A DNA stretch of 64,000 nt from Psychrobacillus insolitus (GCF_003254155.1 NZ_QKZI01000001.1:744001-808000), one strand, 5' to 3'; counted from the stretch's first letter, positions 53,463 to 63,798 are shown. Program-made: numbers and translations. Notes: generated from the sequence alone by a model not told the origin.

Positions 53463-54297
53463 GTTTGCCTCCGTACAGTTGTTGTAGTTGGTCTTCCTTC
53501 ATCGTAAAGGAATGCTTTTCGGCAGGGAAGGTTTCATTTTTTACATCTTGCACATATTGAGAAATCCCTTCCACAATTGAAACACCAACATTTGCAAATT
53601 CATGTACAAATTTAGGCACATGATGCGTACCATACTTCACCATGTCATGAAAAACTAATACTTGACCATCAGCACTCACACCAGCACCAATACCTATTGT
53701 AGGAATCGTTAAGCTAGCTGACACTTTTTCAGTAAGTTGAAAAGGAATACATTCTAAAACAACGGAACAAGCTCCTGCCAACTCGCATTTTTTTGCATCT
53801 TCTATAAGCTTTTCAGCTGCTTCTACTGTCTTTCCTTGTACTTTGTAGCCACCTAGGACTCCAGCTGATTGCGGAGTTAATCCAAGGTGTGCAATTACAG
53901 GAATTCCAGCAGAAGTTAATTTTTGAATCACTGGAAGAACATCATCTGCTCCTTCTACTTTTACTGCCTGCGCATTTGTTTGTTGCATAATTTTTACAGC
54001 ATTTGTTAGTGATTGATCTAATGAACCATGATACGTACCAAATGGCATATCTACGACTAAAAACGTATTGGGAGAGCCTTTTCTGGCTGCCTTCCCGTGA
54101 TGGATCATATCATCCATCGTCACTAGTACAGTAGAATCATATCCAAGGACAACCATACCTACTGAATCTCCAACTAAAACCATGTCAATTCCTGCTTCTT
54201 CTGCAAATTTAGCTGTTGGATAATCGTAAGCTGTTAACATCGTAATCTTTTCACCGTTTCTTTTCATTCCTAGAAAATCACTTGTCGTTTTCAACAT
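53440..54297 (-). CDS. panB: 3-methyl-2-oxobutanoate hydroxymethyltransferase
   Basis: 285 residues. It makes ketopantoate from 2-oxoisovalerate. [31 protein letters not shown] and HLGLTPQS are diagnostic. The frame extends to 54405, but that would run through a structured leader; ATG at 54297 with GAGGAGTG upstream and MLKTTSDF is the family start. First gene of the operon. Confidence 0.95.
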   Translation of the reverse strand: MLKTTSDFLGMKRNGEKITMLTAYDYPTAKFAEEAGIDMVLVGDSVGMVVLGYDSTVLVTMDDMIHHGKAARKGSPNTFLVVDMPFGTYHGSLDQSLTNAVKIMQQTNAQAVKVEGADDVLPVIQKLTSAGIPVIAHLGLTPQSAGVLGGYKVQGKTVEAAEKLIEDAKKCELAGACSVVLECIPFQLTEKVSASLTIPTIGIGAGVSADGQVLVFHDMVKYGTHHVPKFVHEFANVGVSIVEGISQYVQDVKNETFPAEKHSFTMKEDQLQQLYGGKHENSTNN

Positions 54298-54338
54298 TAT
54301 CACTCCTCTTTTTTTAGAAGAGAAAACCGCAAAAATGC

Positions 54339-54484
54339 CCTTCCACCCTATTTTGGACGGAAGGACAGAAAATTTTAAGTAATAGGTTTTCTCCGTCCCT
54401 GTCATTAGTTGATCAAGGCAGACTATTTAATTAATGATACGCTTACAAGAGGTGCAGTTCTATTGATACTGCCCACTTACAGAA
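54339..54484 (-). promoter_or_regulatory. Structured leader of the panBCD operon (candidate regulatory RNA)
   Basis: The 223 bp between birA and panB contain several stems when read as minus-strand RNA. The proximal one (54339-54364) has ten pairs including two G-U, loop AAAAUA. The next (54363-54398) is GGAC-gg-AGAAAA/UUUUCU-GUCC and shares two bases with the first, so the two compete slightly. A third near 54454-54472 is GCAGU/ACUGC. The proximal hairpin is followed by short U-runs, suggesting an attenuator. A conserved pan RNA motif upstream of pan genes has been described in Firmicutes; whether this belongs to it I cannot test. Confidence 0.4.
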
Positions 54485-54520
54485 TAACAGAAAAAAATTT
54501 ATAAGTCCAAAAAATTTCGT

Positions 54521-55501
54521 TCACATAATGTCTATATCTGCGGAATAAATTCCTTTTATTTCACCATTATCTAATTTCAATTGCAATACCCCGTCATTGG
54601 TAATGCTCACCGCTACACCTTCCAATGTTTCCGTAAGCATTGTAGCTTTAATGCGTTTCCCTATCGTGCCGCTGTAACTTTCCCAAAGTAACTTAATCGG
54701 TGCAAAACCATTTTCTACATACATATCCGTATATTTCTCAATATAATATGCTATTTTTGCAACTAACTCAGCTCGGTTAAAATCGTTTCCTGTTTCCATT
54801 TTCAATGACGTCGCAATAGATTGAACAGTTTCGTCAAATGATTTTATACTTTGGTTTACATTAACACCAATACCAATAATAATTGAATGAACTTGATCCA
54901 TATCAGCCTGAAGTTCGGTTAATATACCAGTAACTTTTTTGCCAGAGATTAATAAGTCATTTGGCCATTTTATTTCTGGCGTGCAATTGGACAAATCTTC
55001 AATTGCTTTGGTAATTGCAACAGCAGCCACCAAAGTAAACTGTGGTGCATACTGAGGGCTAATTTTAGGGCGAATAATAACACTCATCCAAATCCCTTTG
55101 TTTGCGGAAGAATCCCAAGCCCGCTCTAGTCTACCTCTTCCTGCAGTTTGTTCTTCTGCAATTACGATTGTCCCATGAGGTGCACCATTTCTAGCCTCTT
55201 CACTGGCGATAGTTTGTGTAGACTCACAAACTGGGAAATAGAGAATATTCCTGCCGATACTTTTTGTCTCTAAAAAAGGCGTTATTTGTTCAGGAGAAAC
55301 TAACTCGGGAATAGACTGAAGTATATACCCTTTTTTCTTGATCGCTTCTATTACGTAGCCGTCTTCCTCAATGCTTTTTAAGTGTTTCCAAATCATCGTT
55401 CTCGAAATATTAAATTCCTCTGCTAATTTTTGACCTGATAAGGGTTCACCTTGTGAAGAAAGGAGTTTAGCAATTATTTTCTCTTTAGTGTTTATATTCA
55501 C
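54521..55501 (-). CDS. birA: Biotin-protein ligase and biotin operon repressor BirA
   Basis: 326 residues, bifunctional type. An N-terminal winged helix (KLAEEFNISRTMIWKHLKSIEEDGY, about 25-49) is followed by the ligase domain with TAGRGRLERAWDSS, the biotinyl-AMP loop, and KWPNDLLI. A small C-terminal domain closes it. It attaches biotin to carboxylases and represses biotin genes. Its start overlaps the end of cca by 17 bp. Confidence 0.95.
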   Translation of the reverse strand: MNINTKEKIIAKLLSSQGEPLSGQKLAEEFNISRTMIWKHLKSIEEDGYVIEAIKKKGYILQSIPELVSPEQITPFLETKSIGRNILYFPVCESTQTIASEEARNGAPHGTIVIAEEQTAGRGRLERAWDSSANKGIWMSVIIRPKISPQYAPQFTLVAAVAITKAIEDLSNCTPEIKWPNDLLISGKKVTGILTELQADMDQVHSIIIGIGVNVNQSIKSFDETVQSIATSLKMETGNDFNRAELVAKIAYYIEKYTDMYVENGFAPIKLLWESYSGTIGKRIKATMLTETLEGVAVSITNDGVLQLKLDNGEIKGIYSADIDIM

Positions 55502-56666
55502 GTAGAAACCACTCCTTTATTTGTAGTCGGTCATTTTGAATTTCTCTATTCACAATAGCAGAAGTCAACTTATGTATTAATTCTTTTAGCCAGGGTCCTC
55601 TTTTTTGACCTGACCATTCCATTAAATCATTACCATTTACGACTATTTGTCTTGAAGATGAGATGGGAATAGCCTTTTTAAGTTGAATTATTTTCTCAGC
55701 TGAATAAGAAGAAACTTCGTTGATAATCGCCGAATAGCAAGAAGCTGTAATTAATACTTCCTCGCTAAATTGATAAAAATCATCATTCGACCAATAGCCT
55801 TTCTCTAACTTCTCGACAGCTAACATAATTTGTTTCACATGATTTTTCTCGGCATTAGAGCATTTATAGTGGTTTAATAATGTATTTATATTTGGAGGTT
55901 GCTGGATAAGAGCAAAAAATGCCCATCCATTTGCAGTCAACCCAAAGTTCGTAAATTCTTTCCACTTACTAATGGACCTACTCCAATCACCGGAAAAGTT
56001 ATCCGCTAATTTACTGGAAACAAATAATTCTAGCCCTTTTGCTACATGCTTACTTGCCCAAATCTTCTCTATTTCTACTTTCACCCGTTCGATGGATACA
56101 TGTCCGATTAAATGATGCAAGGCTTGAATCGCTTCCATTGTTTCTTGGTGTAATGTATATCCTAATTGAGCGGAGAAACGAACTGCACGAAGCATTCTAA
56201 GTGCATCCTCACCGAAACGTTCGTTCGGCTCACCAACTGCTCGTATTAAATAGTTCGCAATATCACTTTTCCCATCAAAATAATCGATTAACTCATCCTC
56301 TTTTGTCAGAGCCATCGCATTCATCGTAAAATCTCTGCGCTCTAAATCCTCTCTTAGAGAGCTTACAAATGTAACTTGATCTGGTCTGCGGAAATCTGAA
56401 TAAGTGGCTTCTGACCGAAACGTCGTTACTTCAATGGTATCTTGAAGAACAACTATTACCGTACCATGCTCAATTCCAACATCAAACGTACGTGAAAACA
56501 ATCGTTTAACATCCATAGGTGTCGCATTAGTTGTAATGTCTACGTCATTAGCATCTACACTTCTTATAAAATCACGCACAGCTCCACCCACAACATACGC
56601 TTCAAACCCAGCATGTTCAAGAGTTTCAATTACTTGATATGCAGTAGGCCACCTATTTTTCATCAT
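55485..56666 (-). CDS. cca: CCA-adding tRNA nucleotidyltransferase
   Basis: 393 residues. Class II nucleotidyltransferase with AYVVGGAVRDF and the catalytic DVDITTNA (DxD), then the RRDFTMNAMA and EDALRMLRAVRF motifs. It builds or repairs the 3' CCA of tRNAs. The open frame reaches back to 56690 within bshA, but ATG 56666, 1 bp after the bshA stop, fits the family length (397 in B. subtilis). The ribosome site is weak, so coupling to bshA is likely. Confidence 0.93.
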   Translation of the reverse strand: MMKNRWPTAYQVIETLEHAGFEAYVVGGAVRDFIRSVDANDVDITTNATPMDVKRLFSRTFDVGIEHGTVIVVLQDTIEVTTFRSEATYSDFRRPDQVTFVSSLREDLERRDFTMNAMALTKEDELIDYFDGKSDIANYLIRAVGEPNERFGEDALRMLRAVRFSAQLGYTLHQETMEAIQALHHLIGHVSIERVKVEIEKIWASKHVAKGLELFVSSKLADNFSGDWSRSISKWKEFTNFGLTANGWAFFALIQQPPNINTLLNHYKCSNAEKNHVKQIMLAVEKLEKGYWSNDDFYQFSEEVLITASCYSAIINEVSSYSAEKIIQLKKAIPISSSRQIVVNGNDLMEWSGQKRGPWLKELIHKLTSAIVNREIQNDRLQIKEWFLREYKH

Positions 56667-56667
56667 C

Positions 56668-57798
56668 TTACTTTTTCGCCACTCTTTCATACATTGCTTC
56701 GTATTGATCTACAATTTCAGACGATTTGAACTGTCTGTTTACTATGTCAAATGCAGATTCTCTAAATTTCTCGAGAATTTGAGGGTCCTTTAATATCGAA
56801 ATAGCATATTCAGCAACCTTCTCTACATCACCTATTTCAACTAAATATCCATTTTCACCATGTGTGATTACTTCTGGAATACCGCCTACATTAGTACCGA
56901 TGCCCGGCACTTGACAAGCCATTGCTTCTAGTAAAACCAATCCAAATGATTCTTTTTCTGATAGAAGGAGCATTAAATCTGAAATAGAGTATAACTCAGA
57001 TACATTTTCTTGTTTTCCTAAAAACAAAACATCCTTCTCTATGGAAGATCCTTTCACCATTTCCATAACCGGATACTTTTCTGGACCATCTCCGACTAAT
57101 AATAATTTTGCTGGGAATTCCTTCCGAATAAGTTTAAAACTATTAATAACATCGGGAACATTTTTAACTTTTCTAAAATTAGAAACATGGATTATCACTT
57201 TTTCATGTGGCGCTATTCCAAATAGTTCTTTCAGATTTCCAGCATCTTTTTTATAATACTCGGCTTCATCTACAAAATTATACACCGTTTCTATTTCTTT
57301 TTTGGGAGCGATCAGTTCCATCGTCTGACTTGCTAAAGAGTTTGAAACGGCAGTTACGATGTCCGATTTTTCAATTCCATAGCGAATTGCACCTGATAAG
57401 GACGAATCGTATCCAAGAACAGTAATATCAGTCCCGTGCAGTGTTGTAACGATTCCGATATCTGAATTTGCCATATCTTTTGCAAGAATTGCACAAACAG
57501 CGTGAGGAATTGCATAATGCACATGGAGTACATCTAGTCCTTCATCTACGATAACCTCCGCCATTTTATTGGCGAGGGCAATATCGTAAGGTGCATATTG
57601 AAAAACAGAATAGCTGTTCACTTCTACTTGATGATACGTAATAGTTGGATATATTTTGTTTAAACGAAAAGGCATACTCGACGTGATAAAGTGAATTTCA
57701 TGTCCTCGGTCCGCAAGCATTTTTCCAAGTTCTGTCGCAATTACACCTGAACCTCCAACAGTAGGGTAACAGGTTATACCTATTTTAAGTTTCTTCAT
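56668..57798 (-). CDS. bshA: N-acetyl-alpha-D-glucosaminyl L-malate synthase BshA
   Basis: 376 residues. GT4 family glycosyltransferase that makes GlcNAc-malate, first step of bacillithiol. It begins [18 protein letters not shown] and has [10 protein letters not shown] and [15 protein letters not shown] (the EX7E motif). Bacillithiol is the main low-molecular-weight thiol of Bacillales. It follows mgsA by 12 bp and precedes cca, as in B. subtilis. Confidence 0.94.
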   Translation of the reverse strand: MKKLKIGITCYPTVGGSGVIATELGKMLADRGHEIHFITSSMPFRLNKIYPTITYHQVEVNSYSVFQYAPYDIALANKMAEVIVDEGLDVLHVHYAIPHAVCAILAKDMANSDIGIVTTLHGTDITVLGYDSSLSGAIRYGIEKSDIVTAVSNSLASQTMELIAPKKEIETVYNFVDEAEYYKKDAGNLKELFGIAPHEKVIIHVSNFRKVKNVPDVINSFKLIRKEFPAKLLLVGDGPEKYPVMEMVKGSSIEKDVLFLGKQENVSELYSISDLMLLLSEKESFGLVLLEAMACQVPGIGTNVGGIPEVITHGENGYLVEIGDVEKVAEYAISILKDPQILEKFRESAFDIVNRQFKSSEIVDQYEAMYERVAKK

Positions 57799-57810
57799 CG
57801 TATCACTTCC

Positions 57811-58218
57811 TTAAAGAGCACGTCTTTCTTCCAGTAACCGCCAATCTAAAAATCCTTCTTCCATACCTTTTAATAAAATTTCTGCTGTTCCCATATTAGT
57901 GGCAAGCGGAATCTGATATACATCGCATAAACGTATCAGTGCAGTTACATCAGGCTCATGTGGCTGAGCAGTTAAAGGATCACGGAAAAAAATAACCATA
58001 TCCATCTCATTATTTGCAATGGCTGAGCCTATTTGCTGATCTCCACCTAATGGACCTGATTTATATCTATAAACGGATAAACCAACTTCATCAATTATTC
58101 TTGAACCTGTAGTACCTGTCGCAAACAACTCATGATCTTCTAAAATTGATTTATATGCTGTAACAAATTGTATTAAATCTTCTTTCTTCTTGTCATGCGC
58201 TACTAAAGCGATTCTCAT
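57811..58218 (-). CDS. mgsA: Methylglyoxal synthase
   Basis: 135 residues. It converts dihydroxyacetone phosphate to methylglyoxal. [12 protein letters not shown], the phosphate-binding [19 protein letters not shown] and the DPL catalytic region ([14 protein letters not shown]) are present. Part of the dapB-mgsA-bshA operon. Confidence 0.95.
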   Translation of the reverse strand: MRIALVAHDKKKEDLIQFVTAYKSILEDHELFATGTTGSRIIDEVGLSVYRYKSGPLGGDQQIGSAIANNEMDMVIFFRDPLTAQPHEPDVTALIRLCDVYQIPLATNMGTAEILLKGMEEGFLDWRLLEERRAL

Positions 58219-58228
58219 CCTGTCACCT

Positions 58229-59005
58229 CTATAAAATAATATCTTCTAGACCGTAAATAAGTGTATCACGTTTCATTATTTCCTTAACAGATAGTTCAAT
58301 TCCAGACATGAATGATCCTCTATTAAATGAATCATGTCGAAGTGTAAGTAATTGTCCTTCTCCTCCTAAAAGCACTTGCTGATGAGCTACCAATCCAGGC
58401 AATCGAACACTATGAATATGCATGCCAGAAATGTCCGCACCACGAGCACCAGCAATTGTCTCCTCTTCACTTGGATGACCTTGTTTAGCGGGAGATCTCA
58501 CTTCATTAATCATCTGTGCAGTTTTAATTGCTGTTCCAGAAGGTGCATCTACTTTTTGATCATGATGCATTTCTATTATTTCTATTTGTGGTAAATATTT
58601 TGCTGCCATTTGAGCAAACTTCATCATCAGTACAGCGCCAACCGAAAAGTTTGGTGCAATGATACATCCTACATTCTTTTCTGCTACTTTATTTCTGATG
58701 TCTTCTAATTGTAAATCAGTAAACCCTGTAGTACCAATAACTGGTCTTACTCCATTATCAAGAGCTATCATTGTATGCTCATAAACTGCAGATGGAACAG
58801 TTAAATCGACTAATACATCTGGTTCTGTTTCATAAATTAGATCGTTTAAAGAAGTAAAGATTGGAATATGATCACCTAAAAAAGCTTCTTCTTTTTTTGA
58901 ATCTAACACTGCTACTAGTAAAAATTCCGTATTATTAATAATTGTTGTGACCGCTTCTCTTCCCATTCTACCTCTTGGCCCTGCAATCGCTACTTTAATA
59001 ACCAT
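58229..59005 (-). CDS. dapB: 4-hydroxy-tetrahydrodipicolinate reductase
   Basis: 258 residues. NAD(P)H enzyme of lysine and diaminopimelate synthesis. The Rossmann motif is [13 protein letters not shown], and the active-site [15 protein letters not shown] (DAPSGT with nearby lysine) is intact. Its start overlaps the ypjD stop by one base (59005). Confidence 0.95.
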   Translation of the reverse strand: MVIKVAIAGPRGRMGREAVTTIINNTEFLLVAVLDSKKEEAFLGDHIPIFTSLNDLIYETEPDVLVDLTVPSAVYEHTMIALDNGVRPVIGTTGFTDLQLEDIRNKVAEKNVGCIIAPNFSVGAVLMMKFAQMAAKYLPQIEIIEMHHDQKVDAPSGTAIKTAQMINEVRSPAKQGHPSEEETIAGARGADISGMHIHSVRLPGLVAHQQVLLGGEGQLLTLRHDSFNRGSFMSGIELSVKEIMKRDTLIYGLEDIIL

Positions 59006-59340
59006 TATATTTCCTCCTTTTTAGTCCATCGATCTTTGTCACGCGTGTTATATTTATGTATTACATCTTGTAAAGATTGCTGTAAATCAATTCCTTCTGC
59101 ATTAGCCATACATATTAGTACAAAAAAGAAATCGCCCATTTCATCGGACAGCTTTTTTTCCATTTCGCTATCTTTCTTTTTCTTCATCCCATGTTTATGT
59201 TGAACTTCTCGGGATAGTTCCCCTAACTCTTCTGTTAGTCTCGCTAATAGTTCCATCGGTGGAAAATATCCTTCTTCAAACTGATTTATGTATCCGTCCA
59301 CTTCTTTTTGTAGATCTGCTAATGTTTTATTTTCACTCAT
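59005..59340 (-). CDS. ypjD: MazG-like nucleotide pyrophosphohydrolase YpjD
   Basis: 111 residues. MazG-fold helical enzyme with metal-binding EELGELSREV (ExxE) and the later DEMGDFFFVLICMANAEGID (ExxD). It probably hydrolyses non-canonical nucleotides. First gene of the operon running ypjD-dapB-mgsA-bshA-cca-birA. Confidence 0.9.
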   Translation of the reverse strand: MSENKTLADLQKEVDGYINQFEEGYFPPMELLARLTEELGELSREVQHKHGMKKKKDSEMEKKLSDEMGDFFFVLICMANAEGIDLQQSLQDVIHKYNTRDKDRWTKKEEI

Positions 59341-59446
59341 ATTTTCACCTTCCTATACTCATCCTAATAAAAACATACACTAGTTGTCAAAAACTAATAA
59401 TTGAATGATAATATTAAATGGAAATCAAAATAGAAGAGGTGGTTTC

Positions 59447-60319
59447 ATGGGGCTTGGTCTGAAATTTAAAAATATTTTCTTCATCATACTTGGATCTGCC
59501 ATTTTTAGTTTTGGTTTTGTACATTTTAATATGCAAAATCAATTAGGGGAAGGTGGATTTTCAGGGATTACGCTAGTACTTTACTTTGTATTTAACTGGG
59601 ATGTTGCAATAATGAACATAATACTAAACATTCCTATGTTTATTATAGGTTGGAAGTTACTTGGACGGAAGGCCTTTTATTATTCTTTACTAGGCACACT
59701 ATCAGTTTCTGTCTTTTTAAAAGTATTTCAAGTGTTTGAAATACAATTAGGGTTGAAAGATGATTTATTTCTTGTTTCCCTTTTTGCCGGTGTATTTGTT
59801 GGTATTGGCTTAGGTATTATTTTCAGATATGGTGGCACAACTGGTGGCGTAGATATTATCGCTCGACTTGTTTTCAAATACAAGGGTTGGAGTATGGGTA
59901 AGACGATGTTCATATTTGACGCGTTCGTTATTTTACTTTCTTGGTTAACTTTCTTAGATGAAAGATCGATGATGTATACACTAGTTGCAGTCTTTGTCGG
60001 TGCCAGGGTGATTGATTTTGTACAAGAAGGTGCCTATTCTGCTAGGGGTGCATTTATCATTTCTGAAAAACAAAATGAGATTGCCGATCGTATAACGGAA
60101 GATATGTCCCGTGGAGTAACGATTTTACGTGGACATGGCCATTTTACCAAAAACGAACGGGAAGTTCTTTATTGCGTAATTGGAAAAAACGAAATTACTG
60201 CTTTAAAATCGATTATTTCTAGTGTTGATCCGCATGCATTTGTTTCTTTAATGGAAGTTCATGATGTAATGGGAGAAGGCTTTACCTTAGACGATGAAAA
60301 AAAACCGATAGAAATATAA
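59447..60319 (+). CDS. ypjC: YitT family membrane protein (YpjC)
   Basis: 290 residues from ATG 59447, which has AGAGGTGG upstream; the frame is open further back to 59405 without a good site. Five to six membrane spans form the YitT_membrane domain (IILGSAIFSFGFVHF; GTTGGVDIIARL), and a C-terminal DUF2179 domain is cytoplasmic. Function unknown. It is divergent from ypjD. Confidence 0.9.
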   Translation: MGLGLKFKNIFFIILGSAIFSFGFVHFNMQNQLGEGGFSGITLVLYFVFNWDVAIMNIILNIPMFIIGWKLLGRKAFYYSLLGTLSVSVFLKVFQVFEIQLGLKDDLFLVSLFAGVFVGIGLGIIFRYGGTTGGVDIIARLVFKYKGWSMGKTMFIFDAFVILLSWLTFLDERSMMYTLVAVFVGARVIDFVQEGAYSARGAFIISEKQNEIADRITEDMSRGVTILRGHGHFTKNEREVLYCVIGKNEITALKSIISSVDPHAFVSLMEVHDVMGEGFTLDDEKKPIEI

Positions 60320-60363
60320 AAAAAGGATTATCTAAAGTCTTTACTGACTATGGATAATCCTTT
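60319..60363. terminator. Bidirectional terminator between ypjC and the metallopeptidase gene
   Basis: AAAAGGATTATC pairs with GATAATCCTTTT, with AGTC/GACT inside, between two converging genes. Confidence 0.88.
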
Positions 60364-60377
60364 TGCATTTTTTGCTA

Positions 60378-61058
60378 TTAGTCTCTGCTTGTCATTCCAG
60401 AATATATTAATACTAAACGTACTAATTCAAGAACTGCTACCGCGGCGGCTGCTACATACGTTAATGCTGCTGCATTTAATACTTTCTTCGCATGACGCTC
60501 TTCTTCGTTACGAATAACACCTAAAGAAACCATTTGATTCATCGCTCTGTTAGATGCATTAAATTCTACTGGTAAAGTAACAATTTGGAATACAACTCCA
60601 GCCGCAAGTAAGACAATTCCTATTAATAACAAATTAGAAAAGCTTGCTAACATTCCGATCATGATAAAAACCCATGATGCATTGGATGAAATATTAGCTA
60701 CTGGAACTAACTTATGTCTTAACGTTAAGAAAGAATAGGATTCTTTATGTTGAATGGCATGCCCTACTTCATGGGCAGCAATTGCAGAACCTGCAACAGA
60801 AGCTTCATGATAATTATGAGAAGACAATGCAATAATTTTTGTCATAGGGTTATAATGATCGCTCAAATACCCACTACTTTCTACTATTCTTACCTCTTGT
60901 AAACCATTTGCATCTAATATTGTTCTCGCTACTTGAGCACCCGTCATTCCAGATGTAGAGCGAACTTTAGAATATTTTTTATATGTTCTTTTCACTTTCA
61001 TTTGAGCATAAATCGGTAATAACAAAATAATCGCAAAATACACGATATAAGAAATCAA
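60378..61058 (-). CDS. yugP: YugP-like membrane zinc metallopeptidase
   Basis: 226 residues. The zinc site HEVGHAIQHKE lies at about 96-106, between an N-terminal membrane span and further spans (ASWVFIMIGMLASF; LLIGIVLLAAGVVF; TYVAAAAVAVLELVRLVLI). B. subtilis YugP has the same size. Substrate unknown. The gene sits between ypjC and ypjA, a place where B. subtilis has ypjB, so its position is lineage-specific. Confidence 0.92.
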   Translation of the reverse strand: MISYIVYFAIILLLPIYAQMKVKRTYKKYSKVRSTSGMTGAQVARTILDANGLQEVRIVESSGYLSDHYNPMTKIIALSSHNYHEASVAGSAIAAHEVGHAIQHKESYSFLTLRHKLVPVANISSNASWVFIMIGMLASFSNLLLIGIVLLAAGVVFQIVTLPVEFNASNRAMNQMVSLGVIRNEEERHAKKVLNAAALTYVAAAAVAVLELVRLVLIYSGMTSRD

Positions 61059-61112
61059 CTAATTTCCCCCTCTCACACTATATTCTTATTTTAAAGGAAA
61101 TATTAGAAGCAA

Positions 61113-61709
61113 TCAATTAATTAGCTTTGACCTTTTTTGATAAACAATCATAGCTAAGCTAATACACCCAATAGATAACCAAAATGTAAAATAGCCAATT
61201 ACATTTGCATATTCGTTTAAACTTCTATAAATCGGCATTTGATCGAATACATAGTCTATAACATCATTATGTAATGTCCATATCGCCGCAATTAAAATAT
61301 GTACCCAAGTGAATCGATAAAATGGAATATATAAAATTGCTTGAAGTGCCATCGCAAAATGTGACGCAACTAACATCCATCCCATCCATCCTATTGAACC
61401 TGTTTCAAAATAAGTCCAAACATTCATCACAACTGCCCATAGACCATATTTGACTAATGTAATAAGAGCTAATGCTTCTATAAGCTTCCAGTTCATTTTT
61501 AGAAGCCATGCAAATAGAGCTAAAGTAAAGAATAAACTTGCTGTTGGACTATCAGGTACAAACAGGAGAAACTTAGGCTCTGTTGTAGACAATTGACTTT
61601 CATACCAAATGTAGCCATAAATAGAACCCAATAAATTCACAAAGAATAATAACCACATAAATGATTTATTATACAGTATTACTTTGCCTAACATTATTAA
61701 ATCTCTCAT
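61113..61709 (-). CDS. ypjA: DUF1405 membrane protein YpjA
   Basis: 198 residues from ATG 61709, which has AAGGAG 7 bases upstream; the open frame continues to 61766 across the qcrC terminator and is not credible. Five or six membrane spans; YIWYESQL and WTLHNDVIDY are family segments. Function unknown. It follows the qcr genes. Confidence 0.85.
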   Translation of the reverse strand: MRDLIMLGKVILYNKSFMWLLFFVNLLGSIYGYIWYESQLSTTEPKFLLFVPDSPTASLFFTLALFAWLLKMNWKLIEALALITLVKYGLWAVVMNVWTYFETGSIGWMGWMLVASHFAMALQAILYIPFYRFTWVHILIAAIWTLHNDVIDYVFDQMPIYRSLNEYANVIGYFTFWLSIGCISLAMIVYQKRSKLIN

Positions 61710-61731
61710 CTGACAGCTCCTTTTTTGGTAG

Positions 61732-61762
61732 GTAAAAAAGAGAGCCAGTTTCCTGACCCTCT
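61732..61762 (-). terminator. qcrC terminator
   Basis: On the minus strand AGAGGGTCAG-GAAA-CTGGCTCTCT makes a stem with a GAAA tetraloop, followed by TTTTTT, 12 bp after the qcrC stop. Confidence 0.92.
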
Positions 61763-61774
61763 TCACTTATAAGA

Positions 61775-62557
61775 TTATTCTGTTGGTTGTAGAGTTGTTA
61801 TATACTCTGCAAGTTTTTGAAGCTCTTCATCAGTTCCAGTATAAGAACCACCTGGCATACCGCCACGACCTTCATGTGCAATAGTTACAATTTCATCAGC
61901 AGTCAACTCTAAACCTACTAGAGGTAGACCTAAACCACCTTCAAATGCATTACCATGACATCCGATACAGGACGATGCCTGATACAACTGATAACCTTCA
62001 GAAGTTTCGTCTATTTCAACAGCAACTTCTTCTTTTATTTCGCCATAAGCTTTAGCTTTTTCCCAGTCATGGTTAGCAACTGATTCCCAAGTTAAGAAAA
62101 TAATTGCAGCAAGTGCTAGAAGCATAAAACCAGTTGGTAAAGGACGTTTTGATGGGCGTCTTTCTTTACTCGTATCTAGGAATGGAATTAATAAAAGTGC
62201 ACCAAACGCTAAACCTGGCATTACCATAGCTCCAATTACATTATAAGGACCCGAAGCAAATTCATATTTTAAAAGCTGGTATAAAAATAAGAAATACCAG
62301 TCTGGTACTGGAATATAGCCTGTGTCAGATGGATCAGCTGGACGTTCAAGTGGTGATGGATGTGCTACAGTCAGTACTAAATAACCTACTAAGAAAACTG
62401 CTCCAACTAACCATTCTTTTAATAAGAAATCAGGCCAGAATGCTTCTGTTTTACCTGGATATTCAGAATAGTCTTTTGGAATATTTTTCTTTGTTCGGCT
62501 AGAAGGATCTGTAATACGAGAATCACCAACAAATTTCATACCTTTACCGCGATGCAT
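61775..62557 (-). CDS. qcrC: Menaquinol:cytochrome c reductase cytochrome b/c subunit
   Basis: 260 residues. This is the Bacillus-type fusion: the N-terminal two thirds corresponds to subunit IV with three spans (PVPDWYFLFLYQLLKY), the C-terminal third is a cytochrome c with heme motif SSCIGCHG and a methionine ligand in GRGGMPGG. GGAGGGGAC precedes ATG 62557. It delivers electrons from QcrB to cytochrome c and onward to the oxidase. Confidence 0.96.
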   Translation of the reverse strand: MHRGKGMKFVGDSRITDPSSRTKKNIPKDYSEYPGKTEAFWPDFLLKEWLVGAVFLVGYLVLTVAHPSPLERPADPSDTGYIPVPDWYFLFLYQLLKYEFASGPYNVIGAMVMPGLAFGALLLIPFLDTSKERRPSKRPLPTGFMLLALAAIIFLTWESVANHDWEKAKAYGEIKEEVAVEIDETSEGYQLYQASSCIGCHGNAFEGGLGLPLVGLELTADEIVTIAHEGRGGMPGGSYTGTDEELQKLAEYITTLQPTE

Positions 62558-62598
62558 AATGTCCCCTCCTTTTAAGAATTATCTGTTCCACTTACCCA

Positions 62599-63273
62599 TT
62601 AAAGTGGTCCAGAAATACCTTGTCGACGAATCATGATAAAGTGAGCTGCAAGTAATCCAAATAGTGCAGCTGGTAAGAAGAACACATGAATCGCAAAGAA
62701 TCTTGTTAATGTTTGTGCACCGATGATTGTTTCATCACCAGCTAAAAGCGTTTTAATCATTCCACCAATAACTGGTACTGATGCTGCAATTTCAATACCT
62801 ACTTTCGTTGCGAACAAAGCTTTCATGTCCCAAGGAAGTAAGTAACCCGTAAATCCTAAACCTAACATAACAGCGAAGATTAATACTCCGACCATCCAGT
62901 TTAGTTCACGAGGTTTTTTATAAGAACCAGTAAAGAATACACGTAAAGTATGTAAGAACATCATAACAATTACAAGTGATGCTCCCCAGTGATGCATCCC
63001 ACGCACGATTTCACCGAATGCTACTTCATTTTGAAGGTAGTAAACAGATTCCCATGCATTTTCGATATCCGGTACATAATACATTGTTAAAAACATACCT
63101 GATAAAATTTGAATTACTGTAATAAAGAATGTTAATCCCCCGAAACAATAAACAAATGCTGAGAAATGGTGTGCAGGGTTTACGTGTTCTGGAACTTCGT
63201 GGTCTGCAATATCACGCCATATAGGTGTAATATCTAGACGTTCATCCACCCAATCATAGATTTTATTAAGCAC
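62599..63273 (-). CDS. qcrB: Menaquinol:cytochrome c reductase cytochrome b subunit
   Basis: 224 residues, a b6-type cytochrome with four membrane spans. Heme ligands are in MHHWGASLVIVMMFLH and the later FAIHVFFLPAALFGLLAAHF. The N-terminus VDERLDITP contains no signal. The middle gene of qcrABC. Confidence 0.97.
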   Translation of the reverse strand: MLNKIYDWVDERLDITPIWRDIADHEVPEHVNPAHHFSAFVYCFGGLTFFITVIQILSGMFLTMYYVPDIENAWESVYYLQNEVAFGEIVRGMHHWGASLVIVMMFLHTLRVFFTGSYKKPRELNWMVGVLIFAVMLGLGFTGYLLPWDMKALFATKVGIEIAASVPVIGGMIKTLLAGDETIIGAQTLTRFFAIHVFFLPAALFGLLAAHFIMIRRQGISGPL

Positions 63274-63294
63274 TGATCTCGTACCCCCTTACTT

Positions 63295-63798
63295 TTAAAC
63301 TAGTGTGTTAGGTATAGCTTTTCCAATTTCTAAGAAACCTTCATTTTCACGCACTTCAAATTGATCTAATGGACCAAGAGGTGGTGTTTTTGGAACATTT
63401 GCACCGTTTTTCTCATAGCGGCCTGCGTGACAAGGACAGAAGAATTGATTCTTGTGCGCTGGGTCACCTTCCCAGTTAACCGTACATCCTAAATGCTTAC
63501 ATACTGGAGATAGAGCTATTATCTCGTCTCCCTCTTTGTAAACCCATGCTGCATTTGTTACATCAGACTTGTACCATGCATCCACTTGTTCAAATGTGAA
63601 ATCTACACGCACGGGAACCTCTGTAATATCTGCAATTTTCTTCTCAGTCAGTACAAAATCTCCACCTTCTGATTTTTGCAATACTGGATCGATTGCAAAA
63701 CGTACCATTGGCATAAGCATACCTGCAGCCATAAATCCACCAACACCTGTTAAAGTGTAGCTAAGAAATTGACGTCTTGATACTTTATTGTTACTCAT
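63295..63798 (-). CDS. qcrA: Menaquinol:cytochrome c reductase Rieske subunit
   Basis: 167 residues. The N-terminus SRRQFLSYTL resembles a Tat-type twin-arginine signal preceding the single span, as known for QcrA. The Rieske cluster ligands are CKHLGC and CPCHAGRY. GGGGGGAAAAGG is upstream of ATG 63798. First gene of qcrABC. Confidence 0.96.
   Translation of the reverse strand: MSNNKVSRRQFLSYTLTGVGGFMAAGMLMPMVRFAIDPVLQKSEGGDFVLTEKKIADITEVPVRVDFTFEQVDAWYKSDVTNAAWVYKEGDEIIALSPVCKHLGCTVNWEGDPAHKNQFFCPCHAGRYEKNGANVPKTPPLGPLDQFEVRENEGFLEIGKAIPNTLV

Noticed and set aside
54298-54405. N-terminal extension of PanB
   Set aside because: It would translate through the hairpins of the leader; ATG 54297 has a good ribosome site and the family start.
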